Source: Helicobacter pylori
GTDB lineage: Bacteria; Campylobacterota; Campylobacteria; Campylobacterales; Helicobacteraceae
NCBI RefSeq assembly: GCF_030062585.1
Contig: NZ_CP071935.1
Span: 683,034-747,033, forward strand
Reading direction: 5' to 3'
DNA: 64,000 nucleotides
Part shown: one piece after another, positions 20,549 to 30,676 of the stretch
Position numbering within the stretch: position 1 is the stretch's first letter
Layout of the letters: each line of letters opens with the position of its first letter
The notes under the pieces: model-generated
What the model was told of the DNA's origin: nothing
Databases searched by the model: none
What the model saw: only the letters and a program-made list of their open reading frames with translations
Position numbers and translations under genes: made by a program

Positions 20549-20664
20549 GAAACTCACCGAAAAATACGATGAACTCAATAAGAATATTGCTGAAAAATAC
20601 GACGAACTCATGGGAAAATACGATGAACTCACAGGAAAATACGATGAACTCACAGGAAAATACG
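20549..20664 (+). repeat. 21-bp tandem repeats coding YDEL heptads, GT25 copy 2
   Basis: Same heptad array as in copy 1 but one unit shorter: four KYDEL units followed by KYESL. The difference in unit number shows that the array length varies by slippage or recombination. Confidence 0.82.
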
Positions 20665-21134
20665 AATCCTTATTGGCAAAAGAGGCAAACATTAAAGAGA
20701 CCTTTTGGGAAAGGCGTGCTGATAGTGAAAAAGAAGCGCTATTTTTAGAGCATTTTTACCTCACGAGCGTGTATGTGGCCACTACGGCAGGCTACTACCT
20801 CACGCCTAAAGGAGCTAAAACTTTTATAGAAGCCACGGATCGTTTTAAAATCATAGAGCCGGTGGATATGTTTATGAACAACCCCACTTACCATAATGTT
20901 GCGAATTTTACCTATTTGCCTTGCCCTGTTTCTTTAAACAAGCATGCTTTCAATAGCACCATTCAAAATGCAAAAAAGCCTGACATTTCATTAAAACCCC
21001 CTAGAAAATCTTATTTTGATAATCTTTTTTATCATAAATTCAACGCTCAAAAGTGTTTAAAAGCCTTTCACAAATACAGCAAGCAATACGCTCCTTTAAA
21101 AACCCCTAAAGAGGTTTAAAAAGAGCGGGCTTTA

Positions 21135-21143
21135 TGTTAGAAT
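21135..21143 (+). promoter_or_regulatory. extended -10 promoter element of ppa
   Basis: TGTTAGAAT (TGn plus TAGAAT) 31 bases before the ppa ATG, with AAAGGAG at 21162-21168 as the ribosome site. Confidence 0.6.
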
Positions 21144-21174
21144 AATTCTTTTTTATTATTCAAAGGAGATTGCA

Positions 21175-21696
21175 ATGAATTTAGACCAATTAGAAGTGAG
21201 CCATGACGCTGATTCTTTGTGCGTGGTGATTGAAATATCCAAGCATTCTAATATCAAGTATGAATTGGATAAAGAAAGCGGGGCTTTAATGGTGGATAGG
21301 GTGCTTTATGGGGCGCAAAATTACCCCGCAAATTACGGCTTTGTGCCTAACACTTTAGGATCTGATGGCGACCCTGTAGATGCACTGGTTTTAAGCGATG
21401 TGGCTTTTCAAGCCGGAAGCGTAGTGAAAGCGCGCTTGGTTGGGGTTTTAAACATGGAAGATGAAAGCGGGATGGATGAAAAATTACTCGCTCTACCCAT
21501 AGATAAAATTGATCCCACGCATTCCTATGTCAAGGATATTGATGATTTATCCAAACACACTTTAGATAAAATCAAACATTTTTTTGAAACTTACAAGGAT
21601 TTAGAGCCTAATAAATGGGTGAAAGTCAAGGGGTTTGAAAACAAAGAGAGCGCGATTAAGGTTTTAGAAAAAGCCATAAAAGCCTATCAAGGCTAA
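21175..21696 (+). CDS. ppa: inorganic pyrophosphatase
   Basis: 173 residues, family I soluble pyrophosphatase. Hydrolyses PPi to phosphate, pulling biosynthetic reactions forward. Active-site text includes YELDKESGALMVDR, YPANYGFVPNTL and the Asp-rich metal site DGDPVDALVL. Length and motifs match bacterial Ppa. It has its own promoter and ends in a 146-base spacer facing mutS2. Confidence 0.96.
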   Translation: MNLDQLEVSHDADSLCVVIEISKHSNIKYELDKESGALMVDRVLYGAQNYPANYGFVPNTLGSDGDPVDALVLSDVAFQAGSVVKARLVGVLNMEDESGMDEKLLALPIDKIDPTHSYVKDIDDLSKHTLDKIKHFFETYKDLEPNKWVKVKGFENKESAIKVLEKAIKAYQG

Positions 21697-21728
21697 AGAT
21701 TTAAGGGTTTTGGATCAATTAAGCGATA

Positions 21729-21757
21729 AGCCCTTTTTAACGCTCTTTTAAAAGGCT
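21729..21757 (+). terminator. possible terminator after ppa
   Basis: Inverted repeat AGCCCTTTT ... AAAAGGCT with one bulged C and a 12-base loop, followed by a T-rich stretch. Lies between convergent ppa and mutS2. By eye only. Confidence 0.35.
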
Positions 21758-21842
21758 TTGTTTTCATTATTGGGTGTTGGTGTAAAATAGGGTAGTTTAA
21801 AGCGGATTTTTATATTAATTTCTCATAAAAAAGCGCCAAAAA

Positions 21843-24092
21843 CTACAATTTAACGATTTTAACCCCACTGCCGCCTAAATTAATGGGAGCGTCGCTAAAG
21901 CTCACCACTTTGGGGTGGTTTTTTAGAAATTCTTTCACGAACTTTTCTAAAATCCCGCTCCCCTTGCCGTGGCAAATCAGTACTTCTTCAAAGCCCCCTA
22001 AAAGCGCATCATTTAAAAAAGCGTCTAGTAAATCTAGGGCTTCTTCGCTGCGTTGCCCCCTTAAATCAAGGCGCAAGCTCGCTTCTTTAGGTTTGGGGAT
22101 GGTTGTTTTAGGGAGTTTGAATTTGTTTTTAGAGGGTTTTTGGATTTGTTTCAACCAACTCCCATGCGCTTTCAAGCGCATGCCAAGATCGGTTTCTACC
22201 AAATAATAGCCCTTGTCTAAAATTTGCATAATCAGCACGCTTTCATTTTTATAACGCGCTTTTTCGTTAATTTGAAAGCTCGTTATCGTTTGGGGGATCT
22301 CTTGGTCTGTTTTATGCTTGTTTAAAATCTCGCTCGCTTTATGGATTTCTTTATGCATGGAGCTGGTATCTTTTGAAGCGACTTCGCTTTTTAAGATATT
22401 TAAGGCTTGTTGGTAGGATTTTTCCAATTCCAATTTTTTATGGTGAAAGATTTCTTTTTGTTTTTCCACTTCTAAAAGCCATGCGTTTTTTAAATCTTCT
22501 TGCTCTTTTAAAGCGTCCTCTAAATGTTCATTTTTTTGTTTCAATTCCCTTTCTAACGCGCTGGAATTTTCAATCAAAATGTTCAATTTTTCCTTATCTT
22601 CGCCATAGAAGGCTTTCGCTTTTTCAATCAAAAAAGGCGGCACGCCATAGCGCAAAGCGGTTTCAAACGCATAGCTTTTGCCAATAACCCCTTTTAAAAA
22701 AGTGTAAGTGGGCCGTTCTTTTTCTTCATCATAAAGAGCGGCTAGTAATTCCACTTCCTTGTTTTCTGCCATTAACACGCTCAGGCGTTTGTGGTGCGTG
22801 GTGATAATGATTTGGTTGTTTTGTTTAAGCAATTTTTCTAACAGGGTTTTATACAAGCTGCTCGCTTCATCAGCGTCAGTCCCTAGCTCAATTTCATCAA
22901 CGCCTAAAAGCATGTTTTCTTTGGATAAAAGAGCGCTAAATTGCTTCATTCTGCCTGCAAAAGTAGAAATATTGTTCGCGCTGTTTTGGGGGTCATTAAT
23001 AATGGCGTGGATTTCTTTAAAATAGGGGATAATGGAATGATGGGCGTTGATTTTCATAGGAATGAGATGCTTGCTCAAAAAAGCTGCGCTTAAAAGCGAT
23101 TTTAAGAGCATGGTTTTCCCGCCCGCATTCACGCCGGTAACAGCGAGCATGGATTTTTCAAACTTCAAATTTAAGGGTTTTGGTTCTTTTAAAATGGGGT
23201 GTGAAAAGTTTTCTAAAACCATTTTTTTTTGCGTAAAGCTTGGCATGACAAATTCTAAATTGTAGGCTTTAGCGAAATTAAGCCGGGCTTGCAAGCTGTC
23301 TAAAAAATCAAATTCTTTAAAAAGGAATTTTAAAAATAAAAGGTGTTTTTGCAAGCTATGGCTTAGAGTTTGGCACATTTCAATAATACAGCAATCTATT
23401 TCATTACCAATTTGCGCGATTTTTTGGGCGATTTTTTGCGCGCTTTCAGGCAAAAGATAAAAATAACCATTAGCACTCCTTTCTAGCACAACGCCTTTAA
23501 TCGCGCTAGAAAACCCGCTTTTTAATAAAAGGCATTCATAACCATGCTTAAGGTGGCTTTGCGTATCCACTAAATAAGGGGCAAGCTCTTTAGAATGGGC
23601 ATAATGGTGAATGATTTTTACACTCTCTTTTTTAAGGCGGTTCAAGCTTTCATTCAAAGCGTCTAGGGTAGCGTTCGCCCCTTGTTTGATTTTCCCATCA
23701 TCATCCAATAAAGCGATCAGATCGTTAAAAAAAGGGGGTAAAATAATAGCGTTAAGGCGTTCATGAAATTTTAAATGCGTGAAAGTTTTAAAAGCGTTTT
23801 GCAAAATGACAATGTAGCGCAATCGTTTGACAATCTCAAAAATTTCATCTAAATGGAGCGTCCCTAATTTGGTGAGTTTGATAAGAATAAGTTCGCTTTC
23901 TTTCACGCTTTTAGGGGTAGGCAAACCGATCGCATCCACTTCGTTTAAATAAGTGAAAGCCTGTTTGAGATCGTTTTCTAAAGCAATAGAATCTCTTTCT
24001 TTTGCAAAAAAGGTTTTAAAAAGAACGATAAACTCTTTTAAATCCAGGCTTTCTTCTAGGGGTTTGGGTGGGGTATTATTATTATTATTCAT
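21843..24092 (-). CDS. mutS2: MutS2 ATPase/nuclease
   Basis: 749 residues. MutS-family ATPase core with Walker A TGVNAGGKT (about residues 318-326), Walker B LLGVDEIELGTDADE and the following ITTHH; a long charged coiled coil (about 480-600); and a C-terminal Smr domain (LRLDLRGQRSEEALDLLD, with HGKGSG). In H. pylori MutS2 suppresses homologous recombination and helps repair oxidative damage; the species lacks MutS/MutL mismatch repair, which fits the many slippage tracts here. First gene-product-to-last order on this strand is aminotransferase-murC-membrane protein-mutS2, all overlapping, so one operon. Confidence 0.95.
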   Translation of the reverse strand: MNNNNNTPPKPLEESLDLKEFIVLFKTFFAKERDSIALENDLKQAFTYLNEVDAIGLPTPKSVKESELILIKLTKLGTLHLDEIFEIVKRLRYIVILQNAFKTFTHLKFHERLNAIILPPFFNDLIALLDDDGKIKQGANATLDALNESLNRLKKESVKIIHHYAHSKELAPYLVDTQSHLKHGYECLLLKSGFSSAIKGVVLERSANGYFYLLPESAQKIAQKIAQIGNEIDCCIIEMCQTLSHSLQKHLLFLKFLFKEFDFLDSLQARLNFAKAYNLEFVMPSFTQKKMVLENFSHPILKEPKPLNLKFEKSMLAVTGVNAGGKTMLLKSLLSAAFLSKHLIPMKINAHHSIIPYFKEIHAIINDPQNSANNISTFAGRMKQFSALLSKENMLLGVDEIELGTDADEASSLYKTLLEKLLKQNNQIIITTHHKRLSVLMAENKEVELLAALYDEEKERPTYTFLKGVIGKSYAFETALRYGVPPFLIEKAKAFYGEDKEKLNILIENSSALERELKQKNEHLEDALKEQEDLKNAWLLEVEKQKEIFHHKKLELEKSYQQALNILKSEVASKDTSSMHKEIHKASEILNKHKTDQEIPQTITSFQINEKARYKNESVLIMQILDKGYYLVETDLGMRLKAHGSWLKQIQKPSKNKFKLPKTTIPKPKEASLRLDLRGQRSEEALDLLDAFLNDALLGGFEEVLICHGKGSGILEKFVKEFLKNHPKVVSFSDAPINLGGSGVKIVKL

Positions 24093-24465
24093 TGGGGTTC
24101 ATTGGGGGTTGGATTAAGGGATCTTTTTGAAGCGTCTGACAAGAATCCAAATCCACAAGAACGTCTTTCATAGGGGTTTGTTTTTTACCTAAAAAGCTCA
24201 AAGTCCCGCTCACTAAATTAAAGGTTTGGTTATTCACTTTAATGCCTTTACACAACAAGGTTTCCCCCCTTAAAAACGCTCTTTGCAAAGCGATTTCTCG
24301 TTGGTTTTGTTGGTTTTGTTGATAAGTATAAACGCTGATGCTCGCTCCTATAATCCCTACGATTAAAAAAGCTAAAATCTTTTGTTTGGGGCTAGCTAAA
24401 CCAAAATCCCTTAAAACTAAAAACAATAAAATTAGCGTTAAAAATAAAACAACCGCTACGCCCAT
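24085..24465 (-). CDS. small membrane protein of unknown function
   Basis: 126 residues with two N-terminal hydrophobic helices (VAVVLFLTLILLFLVL and ILAFLIVGIIGASISVYTY), then a Gln-rich helix and a soluble C-terminal part with two Cys (LLCKGIKV and LDSCQTL). It overlaps mutS2 by 8 bases and abuts murC by sharing one base, so it is translated from the same transcript. No family recognised beyond epsilonproteobacterial homologues at this locus (HP0622). Confidence 0.75.
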   Translation of the reverse strand: MGVAVVLFLTLILLFLVLRDFGLASPKQKILAFLIVGIIGASISVYTYQQNQQNQREIALQRAFLRGETLLCKGIKVNNQTFNLVSGTLSFLGKKQTPMKDVLVDLDSCQTLQKDPLIQPPMNPNE

Positions 24466-25814
24466 TACATTTCGCCTCTCAATTGATAGGTAATATCCCC
24501 CGCTCCAAAGCCTATCACAAAGCCTTTTTCAATCGTTTCTACCACATTATCATTGACTAACAGCTCTAAAAAATCCCCCTTTTTACGCACCCTGTCTATA
24601 AAGGTGGGGTTATAATGTTTAAAATGGGCTTTCAAATCAATGTCTCTTTTGACTTCACTCGCGCTATAAACGGGTAAAATGATCAATCTGTCGCAATGCT
24701 CTAAAAAACATTTTTTAAATTCTTCTAAATTGTCCATTAAGCGAGAGTATTTGTGCGCTTGCCAGATCACAATAATTTTTTCTTGCGTGTTCAATAAGTT
24801 AGCATAAATCCTAGCGCTTTTTAAAGTGGCGCTAATTTCAGTAGGGTGGTGGGCGTAATCATCAATGAGGATGAGATCGTTTTTTTGCAAAATATCAAAG
24901 CGTTTTTTAATGCCTTTGAAATTCAATAAATTATTTCTAATTTCTTCTAAATCCAATTCATCTAAAGCGCTTAAAATCGCTAAACTCGCATTCGTGGCGT
25001 TATGTTCGCCTAACCCCCACACCAAAAAAGCCCCCAAATCTTTCAATTCAAACGAAGTGTAAGGCTCGCCGTCTTTTAAAATGTATTGGATATTATAAAT
25101 GTCTTTTTTTTCTAAAACAATGGCGTCTTTAGAATAGTTTTTTAAAAAAGGATCTTCTTTATAAATCACTCTTTTTTGAGCATGGTCTAAAAAATATTTA
25201 TAAGCGAAGAAAAAGCGCTCTAAATCGTGATCATAATGCTCTAAATGTTCTGGCTCTGTGTTAGGCACAATCGCGCAAAAAGGGTTGGAAAACAAAAAAC
25301 TTGAATCGCTCTCATCGGCTTCAAAAACCAAGCTATCATTCGCGCTCTCTCGCACATTGGAATCAAACTCTTTAGAATGCGCCCCAATAATCGCTCCAAA
25401 AAAGGGGCAAATCGCGCTCAACATGGCCGTGATACTGCTCTTTCCATGAGCCCCGCACACGCTAAAAACGCGCTTGTCTTTAAGGATAGAATACAAAGCG
25501 TCTTTGCGAGACAAAATAGGGATTTCTAATTCCTTAGCCCTTTGTATTTCGGTATTGTCTTCTTTGATAATGGCTGAATGGATGATAACATCTTGATTGT
25601 TGATTGCCTTTGGATCATGCGGGATATTAATTTCTACGCCTAAAGCTTTCAAATACTTAACGCTAGGGCTTATGGCAATATCAGAGCCGCTGATTGTAGC
25701 CCCTTGCGCTTTAAGGTATTTGGCTAAGCCTGAAATGCCAATCCCCCCTATACCGATAAAATGGATCTTGCAATCTTGAAGGTTTTTGAGTAAAACTTTT
25801 GGGGTTTCAAGCAT
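24465..25814 (-). CDS. murC: UDP-N-acetylmuramate--L-alanine ligase
   Basis: 449 residues. Adds L-Ala to UDP-MurNAc in the cytoplasm, the first peptide step of peptidoglycan. N-terminal UDP-binding Rossmann motif [15 protein letters not shown]-binding loop [12 protein letters not shown] (usual Mur ligase GTHGKT pattern, variant here), and the conserved [11 protein letters not shown] motif. Overlaps the aminotransferase gene by 8 bases and the downstream small membrane gene by one. The variant P-loop is the only oddity and keeps the essential Gly-Lys-Ser. Confidence 0.95.
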   Translation of the reverse strand: MLETPKVLLKNLQDCKIHFIGIGGIGISGLAKYLKAQGATISGSDIAISPSVKYLKALGVEINIPHDPKAINNQDVIIHSAIIKEDNTEIQRAKELEIPILSRKDALYSILKDKRVFSVCGAHGKSSITAMLSAICPFFGAIIGAHSKEFDSNVRESANDSLVFEADESDSSFLFSNPFCAIVPNTEPEHLEHYDHDLERFFFAYKYFLDHAQKRVIYKEDPFLKNYSKDAIVLEKKDIYNIQYILKDGEPYTSFELKDLGAFLVWGLGEHNATNASLAILSALDELDLEEIRNNLLNFKGIKKRFDILQKNDLILIDDYAHHPTEISATLKSARIYANLLNTQEKIIVIWQAHKYSRLMDNLEEFKKCFLEHCDRLIILPVYSASEVKRDIDLKAHFKHYNPTFIDRVRKKGDFLELLVNDNVVETIEKGFVIGFGAGDITYQLRGEM

Positions 25815-26934
25815 GGTTTTCTCGGTAAGTTTCTATGATTTCTAAAGGCTTTTCTAAAAGGGGGGTGTCATAGACAAGGGCTAAACGCACATAGTCAGTG
25901 CCGATACGATTACGCCCTAAATACAAAGCCGGTAAAGTAGTAATGCCTTCATTTTGATAAAGTCTTTTAGCAAAATTTTCGCCGTTTTGAACGGGCAGAT
26001 ACACATAAAAACTATAAGGATAAATGAGCGTGTTTTTAAAGATTTTTCGCGCTAGTTTCAAATTATTCGCATAAATATTGCGGAAAAATTCTGCATGCTC
26101 ATCATCTAGCCAAGCGATTTCACTGGCCTTTTGGATCGCATTAGCGCTCGTATAGCCTAAATAAGTGCGAAACGCTTTGTATTTTTCTAAAATGCGACTA
26201 TCCCCAGCGATAAAACCACTCCTTAGGCCTGGAGCGCTAGATCGTTTGGAGAGCGAATGGATCACTAAAACATTTTTGAACGCTTCATTACCAACCAGCA
26301 TGCAAGCTTCTAAAAGCGAAGGAGGAGGCGTATTTTCATAAATTTCACTATAACATTCATCATTAATTAAAATAAAATCATGTTTTAAGGCGAGTTTGAC
26401 CCAACTAATCAGCTCTTCTAAAGAAAGGGCTCTTCCGGTGGGGTTGTTAGGGGAATTTAAGATCACTAAATCCACTTCTTGCAACTCCTTTTCATTCAAG
26501 CCTGGCGTGAAACCATTTTCTTTAGTTAAGGGCATTAAAAGGCTTTTAGCTCTAGTGAATTGGGCTGATCCTTCATAGATTTGATAAAAGGGGTTAGGGT
26601 AGGCGATAGTGGGGTTTTGATAATCAAATAAAACAAAACTAGGGAAATTGAACAACACTTCCCTAGATCCTAGCGTGGAAACTAATTCGTTTTCTTTCAA
26701 TTCTACCTTGAAACGGCGTTTAAAAAAACCCCTTTGAGCCGCCCTCAGACTTTCTTCAAACGCGCTTTTAGGGTAGATATTGAGCGAATGGGTGTGGCTT
26801 TTGAGGGCGTCTTGAATGAATTTGGGCGTTTCAAATCGCGGCTCGCCGATGCCTAAATCTAACCCCTTTTTTTTAGGGGTGATTTCTTTAAACAAGGCTC
26901 TTAATCGTTCAAAAGGATAAGGCTCAAAGGTCAT
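25807..26934 (-). CDS. class I/II aminotransferase, possible N-succinyl-diaminopimelate aminotransferase
   Basis: 375 residues, PLP fold type I. The catalytic Lys is in [24 protein letters not shown] and the NDECYSEIY segment bind PLP and substrate. First gene of a four-gene reverse-strand operon leading into murC. The homologue in related bacteria is often annotated as succinyl-DAP aminotransferase (DapC), which would fit murC next to it and dapD 1.2 kb away, but sequence alone cannot separate DapC from aspartate or aromatic aminotransferases. Confidence 0.85.
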   Translation of the reverse strand: MTFEPYPFERLRALFKEITPKKKGLDLGIGEPRFETPKFIQDALKSHTHSLNIYPKSAFEESLRAAQRGFFKRRFKVELKENELVSTLGSREVLFNFPSFVLFDYQNPTIAYPNPFYQIYEGSAQFTRAKSLLMPLTKENGFTPGLNEKELQEVDLVILNSPNNPTGRALSLEELISWVKLALKHDFILINDECYSEIYENTPPPSLLEACMLVGNEAFKNVLVIHSLSKRSSAPGLRSGFIAGDSRILEKYKAFRTYLGYTSANAIQKASEIAWLDDEHAEFFRNIYANNLKLARKIFKNTLIYPYSFYVYLPVQNGENFAKRLYQNEGITTLPALYLGRNRIGTDYVRLALVYDTPLLEKPLEIIETYRENHA

Positions 26935-27048
26935 AGGGCTACTTTAATCTTAAAATGGAATGGTTAATCTTATCTAAAATTTAAGCGTTTATCATTGAAA
27001 GCGTTAAAAAAGAGCGAAAGAGAGCATAAAAGAAAGGGCATAAAAGAG

Positions 27049-27054
27049 TATAAT
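27049..27054 (+). promoter_or_regulatory. -10 element of ispG
   Basis: TATAAT 33 bases before the ATG, inside the 150-base divergent spacer between the aminotransferase and ispG genes. AAGAGG at 27078-27083 serves as ribosome site. Confidence 0.6.
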
Positions 27055-27087
27055 AGCGCATAAGAATTTAACTGATGAAGAGGTTTG

Positions 27088-28167
27088 ATGCTAGAAAATA
27101 GAGTTAAGACCAAGCAAATTTTTATCGGTGGCGTGGCCATAGGAGGTGATGCTCCCATAAGCACGCAAAGCATGACCTTTAGCAAAACCGCTGATATTGA
27201 AAGCACTAAAAATCAAATTGACAGACTCAAACTCGCCGGGGCTGATTTAGTGAGGGTAGCGGTGAGTAATGAAAAGGACGCCCTAGCCTTAAGAGAATTG
27301 AAAAAAATGTCTCCTTTGCCTTTAATTGCTGATATCCATTTCCATTATAAATTCGCTCTCATTGCCGCTCAAAGCGTAGATGCGATCAGGATCAATCCCG
27401 GAAACATCGGATCTAAAGACAAGATCAAAGCGGTGGTTGATGCTTGTAAAGAAAAAAACATTCCCATAAGAATTGGCGTGAATGCCGGGAGTTTAGAAAA
27501 GCAGTTTGATCAAAAATACGGACCCACCCCAAAAGGCATGGTAGAAAGCGCTTTGTATAACGCCAAACTTTTAGAAGATTTGGATTTTACCAATTTTAAG
27601 ATTTCTTTAAAAGCGAGCGATGTGATGCGCACCTTAGAAGCTTACAGGATGCTACGACCTCTTGTGATCTATCCTTTCCATTTGGGGGTTACTGAAGCGG
27701 GGAATCTTTTTAGCTCCAGTATCAAATCCGCTATGGCTTTAGGTGGGCTTTTAATGGAGGGCATTGGGGATACGATGCGCGTATCCATCACAGGGGAATT
27801 AGAAAATGAAATCAAAGTGGCTAGAGCGATTTTACGCCATAGCGGGCGTTTGAAAGAGGGGATTAATTGGATTTCTTGCCCCACTTGCGGGAGGATTGAA
27901 GCCAATTTAGTGGATATGGCGAGCAAGGTAGAAAAACGCTTAAGCCACATTAAAACCCCTTTAGACATTAGCGTGATGGGTTGCGTGGTGAATGCTTTAG
28001 GTGAAGCCAAGCATGCAGACATGGCGATCGCTTTTGGGAATCGCAGCGGTTTGATCATTAAAGAGGGTAAAGTCATTCACAAACTGGCTGAAAAGGATTT
28101 GTTTGAAACCTTTGTGATAGAAGTGGAAAATTTAGCTAAAGAAAGAGAAAAAAGTTTAAAGGATTAG
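27088..28167 (+). CDS. ispG: 4-hydroxy-3-methylbut-2-en-1-yl diphosphate synthase (IspG/GcpE)
   Basis: 359 residues from ATG 27088 (a TTG three bases earlier is in frame but less likely). Fe-S enzyme of the non-mevalonate isoprenoid pathway, converting MEcPP to HMBPP; its products also supply the menaquinone side chain. TIM-barrel N-terminal part with [12 protein letters not shown]-terminal cluster-binding cysteines in SCPTCGR and the SVMGCVVN motif; final EADMAIAF-like element ([11 protein letters not shown]). Overlaps no gene but lies two bases before dapD, so probably the same transcript. Confidence 0.95.
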   Translation: MLENRVKTKQIFIGGVAIGGDAPISTQSMTFSKTADIESTKNQIDRLKLAGADLVRVAVSNEKDALALRELKKMSPLPLIADIHFHYKFALIAAQSVDAIRINPGNIGSKDKIKAVVDACKEKNIPIRIGVNAGSLEKQFDQKYGPTPKGMVESALYNAKLLEDLDFTNFKISLKASDVMRTLEAYRMLRPLVIYPFHLGVTEAGNLFSSSIKSAMALGGLLMEGIGDTMRVSITGELENEIKVARAILRHSGRLKEGINWISCPTCGRIEANLVDMASKVEKRLSHIKTPLDISVMGCVVNALGEAKHADMAIAFGNRSGLIIKEGKVIHKLAEKDLFETFVIEVENLAKEREKSLKD

Positions 28168-28169
28168 GC

Positions 28170-29375
28170 ATGATGAATAAGTTTAAAAATTTTGTGAGCA
28201 ACTACCAGCAATCTAATAGCTATAAAGAACCTTTAGGTTTTGGCATTGCCAGAGTGGATATTGCTCCTATTTCTAAAAAGATTTTATGCGCCACTTACCC
28301 CGTTTTGAACTGGAAAGAGGAAAATTTAGGCTCTTATGCGGTGTTTTGTAATTCGCTTTCTAAAGACAAAATCCTAAAAGAGAGCGCGAGCGAGCGCGTC
28401 GTTGAGATTGATGAAAGTTTTGTGTTAAAAGCGCTGGATTTTTATACGCCCTTTTTGAATGAAGCCTATTCTAATAAAATGGCTCATAAGAATATCCAAG
28501 TGGTTTTAGAGCTTTTAAAGGCTTTAGAAGAAAATCGTTTGAAAAATAATAATGGGGAGTCTCTTTATCGCTTGGTGATCCTGTATGAAGATAAGCCTTG
28601 CGAGAGCGTGGAGAGCGCGTATATGAAACTTTTAGCGCTTTCTTTAGGGAAAGCCCCTTTGAGGAGTTTGAATTTAGAGGGCATTTTTAATCAGCTTTCT
28701 AATGCGGCTTGGAGCGGCAACAAGCCTTATGAATTGGAATGGCTCAGAATGAACGAAGTGGCTTTAAAAATGCGAGGCCATTTCCCTAGCATTGATTTTA
28801 TAGATAAATTCCCGCGCTATTTGATGCAATTAATCCCTGAGTTTGACAATATCCGCTTATTGGATAGCTCAAAAACGCGCTTTGGGGCGTATTTAGGGAC
28901 CGGAGGTTACACTCAAATGCCCGGGGCTAGTTACGTGAATTTTAACGCAGGGGCTATGGGAGTGTGCATGAATGAGGGGCGTATTTCTTCATCAGTGGTG
29001 GTTGGAGCAGGCACTGATATTGGTGGGGGAGCTAGCGTTTTAGGCGTTTTAAGCGGAGGGAATAACAACCCCATTAGCATCGGGAAAAATTGTTTGCTAG
29101 GGGCTAATAGCGTTACCGGGATTAGTTTAGGCGATGGCTGTATTGTGGATGCAGGCGTTGCCATACTAGCCGGGAGCGTGATAGAAATTGAAGAAAATGA
29201 GTTTAAAAAGCTTTTAGAAGTGAATAGCGCTTTAGAAAAACATGCGAACAACCTTTACAAAGGCAAGGAGCTTTCCGGAAAAAATGGCGTGCATTTTCGT
29301 TCCAATAGCCAAAATGGCAAGCTGATCGCTTTTAGGAGCGTGAAAAAAATTGAGTTGAATCAAAACCTGCATTAA
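28170..29375 (+). CDS. dapD: tetrahydrodipicolinate N-succinyltransferase
   Basis: 401 residues, the long epsilonproteobacterial DapD form. Transfers succinyl from succinyl-CoA to tetrahydrodipicolinate on the way to meso-DAP and lysine. The C-terminal third is a left-handed beta helix built of hexapeptide repeats (VVVGAGTDIGGGASVLGVLSG, then ISIGKNCLLGANSVTG). ATG 28170 with AAAGGA at 28158-28163. Follows ispG by two bases and precedes hcpF by eleven. Confidence 0.93.
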   Translation: MMNKFKNFVSNYQQSNSYKEPLGFGIARVDIAPISKKILCATYPVLNWKEENLGSYAVFCNSLSKDKILKESASERVVEIDESFVLKALDFYTPFLNEAYSNKMAHKNIQVVLELLKALEENRLKNNNGESLYRLVILYEDKPCESVESAYMKLLALSLGKAPLRSLNLEGIFNQLSNAAWSGNKPYELEWLRMNEVALKMRGHFPSIDFIDKFPRYLMQLIPEFDNIRLLDSSKTRFGAYLGTGGYTQMPGASYVNFNAGAMGVCMNEGRISSSVVVGAGTDIGGGASVLGVLSGGNNNPISIGKNCLLGANSVTGISLGDGCIVDAGVAILAGSVIEIEENEFKKLLEVNSALEKHANNLYKGKELSGKNGVHFRSNSQNGKLIAFRSVKKIELNQNLH

Positions 29376-29386
29376 GGATTAAAAGA

Positions 29387-30445
29387 ATGCTCAAAAAAAG
29401 TTTGTTATTGCTTGTTTTTTTAATCTTACAGCTTAGTGGCGCTGAAGAAAACAATCAAGCCCCAAAAAACACGCCCCCTGAATTAAACCCTGCTAACGCT
29501 AAGGGCGCGCCAAACCCTAACACCCAAATCACCCCTAAAAACGATAACTCTAACCTGTTAGACAAATTAGGATCGCCTGAAAACGCTCAAACCGAGCTTT
29601 CTGCTGGTATTGAATTGGCTAAAAAGGGCGATTATCAAGGGGCTTTCAAGCTTTTTTCCCAATCGTGTGATAATGGTAATGCGGCCGGGTGTTTTGCGGT
29701 GGGGGCGATGTATGCTAATGGGGTAGGGATCCAAACGAACAGATTAAAAGCCGCTCGCTACTATGAAATGGGTTGCAGTGGGGGCGATGCGACCGCTTGC
29801 GCGAATTTGGCTCAAATGTATGAAAACAAAAAAAACGCTGATTCAAACGATAAAGAAAACGCTTTGCAATTGTATGCGGTGGCTTGTCAAGGGGGGGATA
29901 TGCTCGCATGCAATAATTTGGGGTGGATGTTTGCTAATGGGAGTGGGGTCCCAAAAGATTATTACAAAGCGATGAGTTATTATAAATTTTCATGCGAAAA
30001 CGGGAACGATATGGGGTGCTATAATCTTGGCTTGATGTCTAATGTGAATAATATTTATGGCATTGATAAAGCACAACTCAGTCAAGTGGATTTGAATTAT
30101 TTGGCTTGTAACGCTGGGGATATGATGGGGTGCGCGAATTTGGGCTGGATTTATGCGAATGGGGATTTAGGGGCTCCGTTAAATAACCACTACGCGGCGA
30201 AATATTTCCAAATGGCATGCGATGGGGGGATTTTGGGGAGCTGTAACAATTTAGGCGTGCTGTATCAAAAGGGTTTAGGCGTGCCTCAAGACGATCAAAG
30301 GGCTTTGGATTTATTCTCGTATGCGTGCGATAATGGTTTTGAGTCAAGCTGCCGTAATTATGGGAATTTCAAAGAGCATTTATTGCGCGTGAATCCTAAT
30401 TACGGGCGCTTGTTCATGCCATACAATTCTTATGAGATACCCTAG
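29387..30445 (+). CDS. hcpF: secreted Sel1-like cysteine-rich protein (Hcp family)
   Basis: 352 residues. Signal peptide MLKKSLLLLVFLILQLSGA; a Pro/Asn-rich linker to about residue 60; then about seven Sel1-like repeats each with a paired Cys spaced eight apart (for example SCDNGNAAGCFAVGAMYANG, ACQGGDMLACNNLGWM), forming disulphide-bridged helix pairs in the periplasm or outside. H. pylori Hcp proteins provoke host immune responses and some bind beta-lactams. Position fits HcpF (HP0628). One repeat (NVNNIYGIDKAQLS) is irregular. Confidence 0.88.
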   Translation: MLKKSLLLLVFLILQLSGAEENNQAPKNTPPELNPANAKGAPNPNTQITPKNDNSNLLDKLGSPENAQTELSAGIELAKKGDYQGAFKLFSQSCDNGNAAGCFAVGAMYANGVGIQTNRLKAARYYEMGCSGGDATACANLAQMYENKKNADSNDKENALQLYAVACQGGDMLACNNLGWMFANGSGVPKDYYKAMSYYKFSCENGNDMGCYNLGLMSNVNNIYGIDKAQLSQVDLNYLACNAGDMMGCANLGWIYANGDLGAPLNNHYAAKYFQMACDGGILGSCNNLGVLYQKGLGVPQDDQRALDLFSYACDNGFESSCRNYGNFKEHLLRVNPNYGRLFMPYNSYEIP

Positions 30446-30616
30446 TAATAGCAATTTCTTAAGGGGATAGGGGGTATTTTGAAATCATTCTCGCCCCATA
30501 ACTAAACCCCCCAAAGATCGCATTTTTAAGAGGTTACTACTTGCTTTGCACAAAGCTCTTTTATTTTTTTGAATAAATTCAGCCACAAATTGCGGTTTTT
30601 TCAAAAGTTTAAGCTC

Positions 30617-30630
30617 TTTTTTTTTTTTTT
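30617..30630 (+). repeat. T14 tract in the promoter region of the DUF262 gene
   Basis: Fourteen T, 46 bases before the downstream ATG, immediately before a weak -10-like TTTAAT (30633-30638). In H. pylori, T or A tracts in this position change promoter spacing or UP-element contact (as in sabA). The rest of the 230-base spacer after hcpF shows no gene. Confidence 0.75.
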
Positions 30631-30676
30631 GATTTAATACTCGGTGTGATTTTGATCTTATTTAAAAGGAAGAGCT

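Larger units (their letters stand above)
19846..21119 (+). pseudogene. GT25-family LPS glycosyltransferase, copy 2, phase-variable and read as OFF
   Basis: Tandem paralogue of copy 1, nearly identical over the first ~140 residues and again in the C-terminal part. Same design: GT25 N-terminal half with VILEDDIALE, a C13 tract at 20354-20366, heptads, then the C-terminal half. The halves are one base out of frame; 14 or 11 C restore about 424 residues. I choose TTG 19846 (M-TQVYIISL) rather than ATG 19825 because the ATG lies inside the promoter -10 box and AGGAG sits 5 bases before the TTG. Differences cluster after the acidic motif (LYGHYWGGHKTNLHAL versus LFGWYWNFHKTNLCTL) and in the last ~60 residues, which may change acceptor or donor preference. 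Probably the jhp0562/jhp0563 pair, but which copy is which cannot be told here. Confidence 0.87.
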
